A stretch of 64,000 nt of DNA from an uncultured Bacteroidia bacterium (GTDB lineage: Bacteria; Bacteroidota; Bacteroidia; Bacteroidales; UBA932), in contig CADAIT010000010.1 in the NCBI GenBank assembly GCA_902788095.1, positions 50,112 to 114,111 of the forward strand, read 5' to 3'. The notes under the pieces are model-generated. The model made no database searches, was not told the DNA's origin, and saw only the letters and a list, made by a program, of their open reading frames with translations. This document shows, piece after piece, positions 9,327-17,916 of the stretch. The translations under genes and the position numbers were made by a program. Position 1 is the first letter of the stretch; the number at the start of each line of letters is the position of its first letter.

Positions 9327-11663
9327 ATGAAACTTATGAAAAAGTATTTTATTCTTTTGAGTGCCGCATTTGTATCTATAGCACTCGCTTCGTGTCAGAA
9401 AGAGACGAACAAGCCCGAGGGACCCGTTGTTGAACCGAAGGTTGAAGAAGGGGTTATTCCTTTCGAACTGAATGCAGATATTACTGAAACCAAAACTACG
9501 CTTAACACATCTACGTATGCAGTTACCTGGGATGCTTCAGATGTCTTGTACGCCGTAACAACGGATGCTGTCTGGGGTGACGGAACCTCTTCAACAGATG
9601 CAGAAGGTGCAAATATTGCCACCTTCACTTATAACGGTGAGAAATTTACTACTGATAAGGTCATAGCTAAGGGTGAGCATACATTCAATTTTATCTATGC
9701 GGGAAGCGGACAGAAGAAATATCACAGAGCAACAGGCTCTACTCATCAACTCTATGCTAACCAATCTGTTGATGCCGAGAATCCTGCTCAGAATCTGAAA
9801 GCCAACGATGCACTTGTAGGACAAATCACAAAGACGATTCCTGCATCTTTAGCAGATATCACTATGAGTCACATTTACACGCTCATGAAGGTGACGATCA
9901 AGAATAAGATTGGTGCTGCCGTGACTGCCTCAAAGTTTGAGATTCAGATTGATGGTGAAGCTATTGCTGGCATTTTTGATGTGTCGTTTGATACTCCTGG
10001 GGTAACTCTCAAGTCGAGTGCCTCTGACAAGATTACAGTGAATATTTCTAATGGTTCAATTGCCGACAATGGCTCCATTGATATTTACTTTGTCATGGCG
10101 CCGGTGGCGGACTTTACAGGTAACGTAACGTTCTCTGTCACGGATAGCAACGGTATTGTATATACAAAGACCAATTCGGTTTCGAATCTTACGTTTGCTG
10201 CAGGCTCATATAATACGGCAAATTTCTCTTTAAAGCCGGAACCTGTTAAGACTTTCTATCGTATAACTCAACTCGAAGAACTTGAAACCGGAGATTATAT
10301 CATAGTCGGAACAAAAACCTCAAGTAGTTTTGGACTGCTTACTTATGGCTCGCTTAGTAGTAGTCGAATTCCTTATACTGAGAGTTATACATCGTATGTT
10401 TCATTACCCACTTCGGTGGACAGCAATGATGGACTATCTATATGGCACTTGACGGTGTCGGGAACATCTCCAAAGTCAGTAAAAATTTACAACGAAAAAA
10501 AGGATGTATATTTATCCAGTACTATTGCATATGTCAATGAAGAATCAGCGACTTCTTTCAATGCAACAGTAGATAGTGATATGTTTGCATTCCAATCAGA
10601 GTCGAACTATTTAGGAGTGAATAAGAGTGCCAATTTCTGGAAAGTTTATGCAGCAAGCACGTTGAATCAGACTAATGGGCTTGTATTATATAAATATGAG
10701 GAACCTTCTAATTTGGCATCAATCGCAATTGATCCTAGCAGTACACATCCAATCGAATTTTATAAGGATGATGTGTTCTCTTCAGAGGGACTGATTGTAA
10801 AGGCTACGTATGAAAATGCGAAAGTTAAAACAGTGACCCCTACCAGTATCTCTGCTCCTGACATGACCACTGTCGCAAATGATGTAGTAGTTACTGTTTC
10901 ATATACAGAAGCGGGTATTACGAAGAATACGTCATATACAATTGATATTCTTACCCGTCCTCTTTTTAGCGTTACTTTGGGAGATACCTCTGGGCCAGAA
11001 GTTGTACTGACGGAGGCTTCTGCCGGATCGGGTATAGAACTCCCGACACGCACAGCTCCGAGTGGCTATACTTTTGAAGGATGGTGTGAAACCGAGGTTA
11101 CATCTGCTACATCAACGGAACCTACGATTATTCCTGTTGGGACCTATCATCCCTCCGCAAATTTGACGGTATATCCTGTATACAGTTATAGTGAAAATAC
11201 TACTACTTGGACGAAAATAACTGACCTGTCTTCTGTTACGGCAGGAACTTACGCACTCCTCACTGAAAATGATTATGCGTTTAACGGAAATTTGAGCAGT
11301 AAGTTTATCGGGCAACATACGGAAGCAGCATTCACTTTTACCTCGGGAGTCGCTACAAGCGCTCCTGCAGGAACACTTGAAATAACCATTGCAGCATCAG
11401 GTTCTGGTTTCACTATGTATGCGGAGGGGAAAGGATACTTATATGCGGCTGCTGCTTCAAAAGAAAACTTAAAATGGCATGATACAGAAACCAGTTTCTG
11501 GATAAGTGACAATGGCTGGAAATATAATGCAAATAATGCTTTTTTAAGAACGTTATCTTCCGATAATACATTTAGGACATATGGATCCAGACAAAATCAG
11601 GTTCTTAATATGGCGAGAAAAGGTTCTAGTGCTATGACTTATTACATCTCGAATCCAACCTAG
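9327..11663 (+). CDS. Fimbrillin-like surface lipoprotein with Ig-like and InlB-type repeats
   Basis: 778 residues from ATG 9327 (ATG 9336 is equally possible), with lipobox IALASC. The first ~300 residues have fimbrillin-clan features: ETKTTLNTSTYAVTWDASDVLYAVTT after a short spacer, then beta-rich sequence. A domain starting at YRITQLEELETGDYIIVG follows, then a bacterial Ig-like domain (ASIAIDPSSTHPIEFYKDD...VTVSYTEAGITKNTSYTIDI), an InlB B-repeat-like segment (PSGYTFEGWCE...LTVYPVYSYSE) and a C-terminal domain starting TWTKITDLSSVTAGTYALLTE. It is probably exposed on the outer membrane as adhesin or fimbria-related. The gene is visibly AT-richer than its neighbours and sits between two repeat tracts, which suggests acquisition or a variable cassette. 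Confidence 0.75.
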   Translation: MKLMKKYFILLSAAFVSIALASCQKETNKPEGPVVEPKVEEGVIPFELNADITETKTTLNTSTYAVTWDASDVLYAVTTDAVWGDGTSSTDAEGANIATFTYNGEKFTTDKVIAKGEHTFNFIYAGSGQKKYHRATGSTHQLYANQSVDAENPAQNLKANDALVGQITKTIPASLADITMSHIYTLMKVTIKNKIGAAVTASKFEIQIDGEAIAGIFDVSFDTPGVTLKSSASDKITVNISNGSIADNGSIDIYFVMAPVADFTGNVTFSVTDSNGIVYTKTNSVSNLTFAAGSYNTANFSLKPEPVKTFYRITQLEELETGDYIIVGTKTSSSFGLLTYGSLSSSRIPYTESYTSYVSLPTSVDSNDGLSIWHLTVSGTSPKSVKIYNEKKDVYLSSTIAYVNEESATSFNATVDSDMFAFQSESNYLGVNKSANFWKVYAASTLNQTNGLVLYKYEEPSNLASIAIDPSSTHPIEFYKDDVFSSEGLIVKATYENAKVKTVTPTSISAPDMTTVANDVVVTVSYTEAGITKNTSYTIDILTRPLFSVTLGDTSGPEVVLTEASAGSGIELPTRTAPSGYTFEGWCETEVTSATSTEPTIIPVGTYHPSANLTVYPVYSYSENTTTWTKITDLSSVTAGTYALLTENDYAFNGNLSSKFIGQHTEAAFTFTSGVATSAPAGTLEITIAASGSGFTMYAEGKGYLYAAAASKENLKWHDTETSFWISDNGWKYNANNAFLRTLSSDNTFRTYGSRQNQVLNMARKGSSAMTYYISNPT

Positions 11664-11743
11664 AGATTAGTCGTACTTAATAAAATGCAAGTGGCAGCAA
11701 CTATTCCGAAGTAATGGTAAGTTGCTGCTACTTTTTTTATCGC

Positions 11744-13080
11744 TTGCCGCGTTTGCAGTTGGAGTGCCGTAGAAGGCCGGTTTCGTGCAATCGCGGCTGG
11801 AGAAATGCCCCCTGCGGTCGGAATGTTTGCCGCGTTTGCAGCTGGAGTGCCGCAGAAGGGCGATTTCGTGCAATCGCGGCCGGGAGAACACCCGCCGCGA
11901 ACTGCTCACGCTGTATGCTCCGGTGTGATAGCTTGCCACGTTTGCAGCTGGAGTGCCGTAGAAGGCCGGTTTCGTGCAATCGCGGCCGGGAAGATGCCCC
12001 TTTGGGCCGGAATGCTTGCCACGTTTGCAGCTGGAGTGGCGCAGAAGGCCGATTTCATGCAATCGCGGCCAGGAAGATGCCCCTTTGGGCCGGAATGCTT
12101 GCCGCGTTTGCAGCTGGAGTGCCGTAGAAGGCCGTTTTCGTGCAATCGTGGCTGGAGAAACGCCCCGTCGCGACTGCTCACGTTGTATGCTCCGGTGTGA
12201 CAGCTTGCCGCGTTTGCAGCTGGAGTGGCGCAGAATGGCGATTTTGTGCAATCGCGGTTGGGAAGATGCTCCTTTGGGCCGGAATGCTTGCCGCGTTTGC
12301 AATTAGAGTGCTGCAGAAGGCCGATTTCATGCAATCGCGGCCAGGAGAACACCCCGTCGCAACTGCTCACGCTGTATGCTCCGGTGTGACAGCTTGCCGC
12401 GTTTGCAGCTGGAGTGGCGCAGAAGGCCGATTTCGTGCAATCGCGGCCGGGAAGATGCCCCTTTCGGCCAGAATGCTTGCCGCGTTTGCAGCTGGAGTGC
12501 CGTAGAAGGGCGATTTTGTGCAATCGCGGCCGGGAAGATGCCCTTTTTGGTCGGAATGTTTGCCGCGTTTGCAGCTGGAGTGCCGCAGAAGGCCGGTTTC
12601 ATGCAATCGCGGCTGGGAAGATGCCCCTTTTGGTCGGAATGTTTGCCGCGTTTGCAACTGGAGTGGCGTAGAAGGCAGATTTCATGCAATCGCGGCTGGA
12701 GAAACGCCCCGTCGCGACTGCTCACGCTGTATGCTCCGGTGTGACAGCTTGCCGCTTTTGCAGCTGGAGTGGCGCAGAAGGCAGATTTTGTGCAATCGCG
12801 GCCGGGAAGATGCCCCTTTGGGCCGGAATGCTTGCCACGTTTGCAGCTGGAGTGCCGCAGATGGCCAGTTTCGTGCAATCGTGGCCGGGAAGATGCCCCT
12901 TTTGGCCGGAATGCTTGCCACGTTTGCAGCTGGAGTGCCGTAGAAGGCCGATTTCGTGCAATCGCGGCCGGGAAGATGCCCCTTTTGGTCGGAATGTTTG
13001 CCGCGTTTGCAGCTGGAGTGCCGCAGATGGCCAGTTTCGTTCAATCGCGGCCCGCAAAACGCCTCCCTTCGGCCCGCGAA
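11744..13080. repeat. Tandem array of 15 units, two unit lengths (83 and 106 bp)
   Basis: Units begin TTGCCGCGTTTGCAGCTGGA at 11744, 11827, 11933, 12016, 12099, 12205, 12288, 12394, 12477, 12560, 12643, 12749, 12832, 12915 and 12998. The spacing is exactly 83 or 106 bp. Long units (11827, 12099, 12288, 12643) share the first ~60 bp and carry a different 3' part with ACTGCTCACGCTGTATGCTC and CGGTGTGACAGC. Short units end GGGAAGATGCCCCTTTGGGC, CGGAATGC. The last unit is degenerate. Each unit can form a GGCCG...CGGCC stem. Since 83 and 106 are both 2 or 1 modulo 3, reading frames shift from unit to unit, so no continuous protein repeat is encoded. Function is unknown. Confidence 0.9.
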
Positions 13081-13087
13081 ACAAAAA

Positions 13088-13618
13088 TTACCCCAGGGGA
13101 TAGAAGAGGGAATCGTAGCGGCTGTTCCAGCTGCGGTCGTAGTGCATGCGGACGGTGCGGGCGCTGGCGAATTCGTTGAAGTTGGCCCAGGCCTCCAGGA
13201 AGAGGACGGCGAAGTCCGTGCGGTCATGCAACTCCAGCGCGAAGAGGGTGTACACCGCCGTAATGTACACGCAGGCGCGCTCCCGGTCGTCGGCCTGGGG
13301 CGATGCCGGCTCCGTAAGGGTAAGCCGCTGGGACTGCGCAAAAGCGAGGTCTGCGATGACATCGGCCAGCAAAGCCTCGCCGGCGGGCTTGTACAACTGC
13401 ACGCAATAGCGCTCCGCTGCATGTTTGAGGGCCGATGCTTCCGCATCCAGCACGGGCAGGGGAGACGGCAGGGCGCTTTGGAAGTATTGCTGCGGCTGGG
13501 CCTCTCCCTTCAGGAACTGCAAGGCCAGTACGCAGTAATCCCGTACGCTGGCCTCGATGACCATCGCGTAGGGCGCTTTTTCGTCTATGCGCGCAAGTAT
13601 TTCTGCTGCTGTAGCCAT
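13088..13618 (-). CDS. Hypothetical protein, 176 aa
   Basis: It starts at ATG 13618 (MATAAEILARIDEKAPY) rather than the longer upstream frame, which runs through AT-rich promoter-like DNA; TATATTTA upstream resembles a -7 box. No family is recognised. The protein has no signal peptide or obvious membrane segment, and is predicted by eye to be mainly helical (LQFLKGEAQPQQYFQSA, FALELHDRTDFAVLFLEAW), ending DRSWNSRYDSLFYPLG. It ends 7 bp from the repeat array and is divergent to the dehydrogenase gene. Codon use matches the neighbours. Confidence 0.7.
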   Translation of the reverse strand: MATAAEILARIDEKAPYAMVIEASVRDYCVLALQFLKGEAQPQQYFQSALPSPLPVLDAEASALKHAAERYCVQLYKPAGEALLADVIADLAFAQSQRLTLTEPASPQADDRERACVYITAVYTLFALELHDRTDFAVLFLEAWANFNEFASARTVRMHYDRSWNSRYDSLFYPLG

Positions 13619-13700
13619 ATTACGTTGTAAATATACGAATTTTTCTGTTAATTTGTACAGGAATTGTTCGGACTGCAAAGTGGGCTCAAATTCAAATCGT

Positions 13701-14633
13701 ATGAAAATTGTATTTTTAGATGCTATCACCATGGGAGATACCTCCCTGGAGGAAATGGCTGCGCTGGGAGAGCTGGTCTGCTATCCCAACTCAACGGCGG
13801 AAGAAGCCCGTGAACGGGTAAAAGATGCGGACGTGGCCTGTTTAAACAAAGTGATTGTAGATCAGGCATTTCTTGATGCTGCTCCCCGTCTCAAGCTCAT
13901 CTGCGAGGCCGGGACGGGCATCAACAATATAGACGTAAAGCTGTGCGAGCGCAGGGGAGTGGTGGTACGCAATGTGGAGGCCTATTCTACGGACTCCGTG
14001 GCCCAGACAGCCTGGATGCACATCCTGAATCTGAGCGGACGTGCATTCCACTACCAGAACTTTGTCCAGGGCGGCGAATACAGCAGAAACGGGGTTCATG
14101 TGGACTTCGCCCATCCCTTCACGGAAATTGCCGGAAAAACCCTGGGCATCGTGGGCATGGGCGCCATCGGCCAGAAGGTCGCTTCCATCGGCAAGGCATT
14201 CGGCATGGAGGTTATCTATTATTCCACTTCCGGCACCGGCCATTGCAAAACGTATCCCTGCGTCCCGCTGGAGGAGTTGTTGAAGCGCTCGGACGTCATT
14301 TCCATCCACGCGCCGTACAACGAACGGACGGCGGGGCTCATCGGCTATAAAGAGCTTGCGCAGATGAAACCTACGGCCATTCTGGTGAATACCGGCAGGG
14401 GAGGCATCGCCGTGGAAGCGGACCTGGCAAGAGCCATCGAGGAAGGCGTGATTGCCGGAGCGGCGGTGGACGTATATGTAAAGGAACCGCTCCCCTTGGA
14501 CAGCCCGCTCATGAGAGCGGTACGCCAATGTCCGGAGCGGCTCCTTCTGAGTCCGCATATGGCCTGGAATTCCTTGGAAGCCCGGGCCAGGCTTGCGCAC
14601 GGGATGGCGGAAAACATCCGGCGCGGCTGGTAA
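13701..14633 (+). CDS. D-2-hydroxyacid dehydrogenase (glycerate/phosphoglycerate dehydrogenase family)
   Basis: 310 residues from ATG 13701 (MKIVFLDAITMGD). The NAD-binding motif GIVGMGAIGQ is near residue 150. Catalytic residues are seen in order: Arg in NTGRGG, Glu in VYVKEPLP and His in LSPHMAW. That is the pattern of reversible NAD(P)H-dependent 2-oxoacid reductases such as hydroxypyruvate reductase; the exact substrate cannot be read. Without an ACT domain it is shorter than full SerA. It is convergent with the DUF2807 gene, only 3 bp apart. Confidence 0.88.
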   Translation: MKIVFLDAITMGDTSLEEMAALGELVCYPNSTAEEARERVKDADVACLNKVIVDQAFLDAAPRLKLICEAGTGINNIDVKLCERRGVVVRNVEAYSTDSVAQTAWMHILNLSGRAFHYQNFVQGGEYSRNGVHVDFAHPFTEIAGKTLGIVGMGAIGQKVASIGKAFGMEVIYYSTSGTGHCKTYPCVPLEELLKRSDVISIHAPYNERTAGLIGYKELAQMKPTAILVNTGRGGIAVEADLARAIEEGVIAGAAVDVYVKEPLPLDSPLMRAVRQCPERLLLSPHMAWNSLEARARLAHGMAENIRRGW

Positions 14634-14636
14634 GCC

Positions 14637-15320
14637 CTACTTGGTTTTGATGGACGCCAGGCCGGCTTTGTGGGTTGTAAACTGCTCGCAAGCCAGTTTT
14701 CGGGCGTCAATGTCTCCGGCGCCTGAAACGTTCAGTTCACAGGAGTCGGCCTTGCCGGCGAGTTCCACGTCTCCGGCGCCATGCACGGAAATACGCAGCT
14801 TGCCTACATTGAGCGCGCTTGCCTCCAGGTCTCCGGCGCCATTGATGGTGGTATTGAGTTCCGGTACCATGATGTCTTTGAGCTGAATGTCGCCTGCGCC
14901 GTTTATTTCAATCTCGAGCTTTTCCGGCTGGTTCACCGCGACGATTTCAGCATCGGCTGCACCGTTCACTACAAAATTGCAGAGTGTGGGGGCGCCTATG
15001 TACACGTCGAACTCCTCGGCCCGGATATTGACTTTGTCAACGGTTTCCAGAATCAGGGTGCCGTTCTCCACGCGGTAGTTCAGATACTGGAACACTTCCT
15101 CGTTGGCCTTTACGTCCACTTTGTAGCCGTCGATTTTCTGGAGGAACTTGATGTCGGCGTGACCGTTCACTTCGATGGCGTTGAAGTCGGCCAGCTCAAG
15201 GGATTGGGTGATGACGGGGCCTTTGCAGGTGACGTTTTTCCCTTTTTTGCCACCAAGGTTTACGTTGAATGTGCAGCTGACAAGTGCGAGTGCGCACAGG
15301 GCACTTAATACTTTTTTCAT
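14637..15320 (-). CDS. DUF2807 (head GIN domain) lipoprotein
   Basis: 227 residues with lipobox ALVSC near residue 16. The rest is the DUF2807 right-handed beta fold, with repeated INGAGD / VHGAGD / VSGAGD turns and the family opening ADFNAIEVNGHADIKF. Function of this envelope family is unsettled. It lies 6 bp after a GntR regulator and is the last gene of the ABC-permease-GntR operon, so it is probably expressed with the exporter, perhaps in envelope stress. The final GAG turn has decayed to HKAGLASIK. Confidence 0.85.
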   Translation of the reverse strand: MKKVLSALCALALVSCTFNVNLGGKKGKNVTCKGPVITQSLELADFNAIEVNGHADIKFLQKIDGYKVDVKANEEVFQYLNYRVENGTLILETVDKVNIRAEEFDVYIGAPTLCNFVVNGAADAEIVAVNQPEKLEIEINGAGDIQLKDIMVPELNTTINGAGDLEASALNVGKLRISVHGAGDVELAGKADSCELNVSGAGDIDARKLACEQFTTHKAGLASIKTK

Positions 15321-15326
15321 ATCGGT

Positions 15327-15665
15327 TCAGTTTTTAAAAATGCTTGCATCCAGTCCCAGCAGGGTCATTTTATGACGGATGGCGGGGACTTCTTTTTCCA
15401 GAAATTCGGCCTTCTGGGCCTCCAGAATCTTTTCACGGGCATCGGCGGAGACAAAGTAGCCGATGCCGCGCTTGTTGTAGATGATGGCGTCGTCGGTAAG
15501 TTTCTCGTACGTGCGCATCACTGTGTTGGGATTAACGCCTATCTGCCCGCCGTATTCGCGCACGGAAGGAATCCGGTCTTCGGCCTTGAGCGTGCCGGAG
15601 AGGATGCTTTCGCAGAGCGAGTCGGCAATTTGCAGGTAGATGGGTCTGTCGCTGTGAAAGTCCAT
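15327..15665 (-). CDS. YtrA-type GntR transcriptional regulator
   Basis: 112 residues from ATG 15665 (MDFHSDRPIYLQIADSL). It is a short GntR protein with only the winged helix (SVREYGGQIGVNPNTVMRTYEKL) and a ~35-residue C-terminal helix, the YtrA subfamily layout. YtrA proteins repress ABC transporter operons and are usually encoded within them, as here: third gene after ATPase and permease. A GTGTA-N12-TACAC palindrome in front of the first gene (17391-17412) is a good candidate operator. Confidence 0.9.
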   Translation of the reverse strand: MDFHSDRPIYLQIADSLCESILSGTLKAEDRIPSVREYGGQIGVNPNTVMRTYEKLTDDAIIYNKRGIGYFVSADAREKILEAQKAEFLEKEVPAIRHKMTLLGLDASIFKN

Positions 15666-15669
15666 AGGC

Positions 15670-16488
15670 TTAATGCTTGAGGGTTTTGAGGCGCCAGAAG
15701 ATACCGCCCACCAAGGCGGCCGCAAATACGGCGGACAGGGCATTGGCCCAGACCATGATGCGGTTGATGTTTGCCTCGGCCATGGCGATATTGTCAGCTT
15801 GCATATCCTCTACCAGACTGAGACTGAAGGAGCTCATGAAAATGGAGGAAAGGATGCTCAGGCCGAAGGCGATGGCGAAGGCGCCGAGAATCTTGTTACG
15901 TTTGAAGCAAATGCCGCAAAGCAGGAAGTAGAGCAGGTTGGCCCACGTGCTGAGCAGGATACCCCAGCCCAGCGGCGCCACGTTCAGGGTAAGCGTGTAC
16001 TCGTCGTTGACATCCGTGAGGGCGGAGACGAAACTCTGCCAGCCGCCGGCGAGAACGGATACCATGGACTTGCCGACGGTAGGGTCCAGCGCGCAGAGGA
16101 CGCCGTCCACCAGGAAGGAAGCAAGGAAGAACAGCACGGGCAGCACGATGCAGGCCATGATGAGCATCGACACCCATTTTTCGACGGTGGAAGCCGGCAT
16201 CATGAGCCAGGCACTTCCTTTGCGCTTGTCGGTGAGATACCCGTAGATGCGGGTGTAATAGAGTTCCAGGGCGAAGGAGGCCAGGAAGAAGGTGAAAAAC
16301 CTGCCCGTGATGCCGGGCCCCTGCCAGGTGCCGTTGAAGGTAAGGTTGAACAGTACCACCACAAAATAGACGATGAGACCGGCCAGGCCAATGCCCACGG
16401 CCGCCTTTACATGGTTTCGCCACATTTGGACGAGGTCATATTTGAAATAGGTCCAGAAACGCTGGCCGCTGAATATCTCGTTTTTCAT
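15670..16488 (-). CDS. ABC exporter permease subunit
   Basis: 272 residues with about six hydrophobic segments (VGIGLAGLIVYFVVVLF, FFTFFLASFALELYY, MLIMACIVLPVLFFLASF, WANLLYFLLCGICF, FAIAFGLSILSSIFM, LSAVFAAALVGGIFW). It is an ABC-2-like permease working with the ATPase encoded upstream. It ends 4 bp before the GntR start. The substrate is unknown; YtrA-linked systems are often induced by envelope-active compounds, but nothing here fixes that. Confidence 0.82.
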   Translation of the reverse strand: MKNEIFSGQRFWTYFKYDLVQMWRNHVKAAVGIGLAGLIVYFVVVLFNLTFNGTWQGPGITGRFFTFFLASFALELYYTRIYGYLTDKRKGSAWLMMPASTVEKWVSMLIMACIVLPVLFFLASFLVDGVLCALDPTVGKSMVSVLAGGWQSFVSALTDVNDEYTLTLNVAPLGWGILLSTWANLLYFLLCGICFKRNKILGAFAIAFGLSILSSIFMSSFSLSLVEDMQADNIAMAEANINRIMVWANALSAVFAAALVGGIFWRLKTLKH

Positions 16489-16558
16489 TTCATGAAAATT
16501 AAATGTTATACGTTACGCTTTCCCGAAACCCTTTCTTCGGGGCGGGCAGAGCCATGGT

Positions 16559-17380
16559 TCAGAATAGTGCTTTGACAACATCTTTATGGGCATGCACGGC
16601 ATTGAAGAGGGCTTCCAGGTTTACCTTGGATTCCCCGCCGGTGGTGTTGGGATATACCTGAATGGCGCCGGCGGGCGTCTGCTCCAGGTACAGGGCATTC
16701 GCATGAAGGGTGTTGCTGTAGTCAAAGAACAACTTTTCGCTGATTTGCTGCAGGCTGGCGTTCAGGAGCACATCCTCCTTGTCCAGAATAATGATGGGGT
16801 CGATAATCTCTTCCAGGTCGCGCACCTGGTGCGTCGATATGACGATGCAGGCATCCTCCGCGGTGTAGCGGGTGATGGCTTTGCGGAACTGCGATTTGGA
16901 GGGAATGTCCAGGCCGTTGGTGGGCTCGTCCAAAAAATAATGGCGCGCATTGCACGCGAGCGCGAAGGCTATCCACGTTTTCTTGAGCTGTCCGGCGCTC
17001 ATCTTGTCCATGCGCTGGTTTTCGTCCACCTCGAATTCGCGCAGGATGGAGAGGAACTTGGCCTGCTCGTACTTGGGCCAGAGCCTGCCCGTTTCCAGGC
17101 CGAACTGACGGGCGCGATTGCGAACGGGAGCCACCTCGTCGGGAAGGTAGAATTGTTCTGCCAGCAGGCCGGGCTGGCGGTCATAGGGAGCGCGGCCATC
17201 AGTGTCGATGGTGCCGGTCTGGGGCTTTTTAAGGCCGCACAGGAGGGTGAGCAGGGTGGTTTTGCCTACGCCGTTCTCTCCCAGGAGGCCGTAGATGTTG
17301 CCCCCCTTGAGCTCCATGGTAATGTTCTTGAGAACACCCTTGGAACCATAACTGAAGGATAGATTTTGAATACTTATCAT
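16559..17380 (-). CDS. ABC transporter ATP-binding protein
   Basis: 273 residues. Walker A GENGVGKTT, signature MSAGQLKK (a variant of LSGGQ), Walker B HYFLDEPTNGLD and the H-loop STHQVRDLE. A ~60-residue C-terminal extension follows the nucleotide-binding domain. First gene of the operon ATPase-permease-GntR-DUF2807, preceded by a strong promoter and a palindromic operator. Confidence 0.93.
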   Translation of the reverse strand: MISIQNLSFSYGSKGVLKNITMELKGGNIYGLLGENGVGKTTLLTLLCGLKKPQTGTIDTDGRAPYDRQPGLLAEQFYLPDEVAPVRNRARQFGLETGRLWPKYEQAKFLSILREFEVDENQRMDKMSAGQLKKTWIAFALACNARHYFLDEPTNGLDIPSKSQFRKAITRYTAEDACIVISTHQVRDLEEIIDPIIILDKEDVLLNASLQQISEKLFFDYSNTLHANALYLEQTPAGAIQVYPNTTGGESKVNLEALFNAVHAHKDVVKALF

Positions 17381-17390
17381 AGCTTTGCTT

Positions 17391-17412
17391 GTGTATTAGT
17401 TCATTAGTACAC
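17391..17412. promoter_or_regulatory. Candidate YtrA/GntR operator
   Basis: GTGTA-TTAGTTCATTAG-TACAC: 5-bp inverted arms with a 12-bp spacer containing a TTAG direct repeat. It lies between the -7 box and the ATPase start codon, where a bound repressor would block initiation. Confidence 0.6.
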
Positions 17413-17414
17413 TG

Positions 17415-17445
17415 CAAAGGTATGAAGATTTTTTGAATATCCAAA
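17415..17445 (-). promoter_or_regulatory. Promoter of the YtrA-regulated ABC operon
   Basis: On the minus strand: TTTG (17445-17442), 19 bp, TACCTTTG (17422-17415). It matches the Bacteroides consensus exactly and abuts the operator. Confidence 0.75.
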
Positions 17446-17460
17446 TCTTTTTTTGATTTT

Positions 17461-17916
17461 TTATTCGTCCCGCTTGCTTTGCTGCCTGCGCCAGGCGGCG
17501 GGCGTAAGGCCGATGATGGCCTTGAACTGATTGTTGAAGTTGGAACGGTCCCGGAAGCCGACCCGCATCGCAAGGGCAGAGACAGGCGTTTCGGGCTCTT
17601 CCAGCATCATTTGCTGCGCATCGTGGATGCGAAGACGGCTGCGATACGTCCTGAAATCCTCTCCGCGCATGGAAAAGTATTTATATAAGGTGGCGGAATC
17701 GGTGCCGATACGCAGTGCGGCCTCTTCCAAGGTCCGGTCCGGCAGGCGATAGCCTTTTCCGTTTTCCCAGGCCTGCAACAGACGCTCCACCCGTGCGACG
17801 GTTTCCGGAAGCAGTGGTGCGGAGGAAGCGGAAACGGAAAAAGAATGAGCCTGCTCCTTGGGGGTGAACAGGCTCCTGAAAGAATCTTTGAAGGATTTCT
17901 TACCAGCCCAGGACAT
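17461..17916 (-). CDS. Small AraC-family regulator (DNA-binding domain only)
   Basis: 151 residues from ATG 17916 (MSWAGKKSFKDSFRSLF). The C-terminal ~100 residues are an AraC/XylS double helix-turn-helix: TLEEAALRIGTDSATLYKYF, then VSALAMRVGFRDRSNFNNQFKAIIGLTPAAWRR. There is no sensor domain, only a short N-terminal linker. The start codon lies inside the end of the deoxyhypusine-synthase-like gene (17-bp overlap, same strand), so the two are probably translated from one message. Confidence 0.8.
   Translation of the reverse strand: MSWAGKKSFKDSFRSLFTPKEQAHSFSVSASSAPLLPETVARVERLLQAWENGKGYRLPDRTLEEAALRIGTDSATLYKYFSMRGEDFRTYRSRLRIHDAQQMMLEEPETPVSALAMRVGFRDRSNFNNQFKAIIGLTPAAWRRQQSKRDE

Noticed and set aside
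11744-13080. CRISPR array or diversity-generating retroelement
   Set aside because: The whole unit is conserved, with no short repeat plus unique spacers, and no cas, reverse transcriptase or template/variable repeat pair is nearby.
11667-13446. Several 100-250-codon frames running through the 83/106-bp array on both strands
   Set aside because: Unit lengths are not multiples of three, so each unit is read in a new frame. The apparent repeats (CKRGKHSGPKGH) result from few stop codons, not from selection for a protein.
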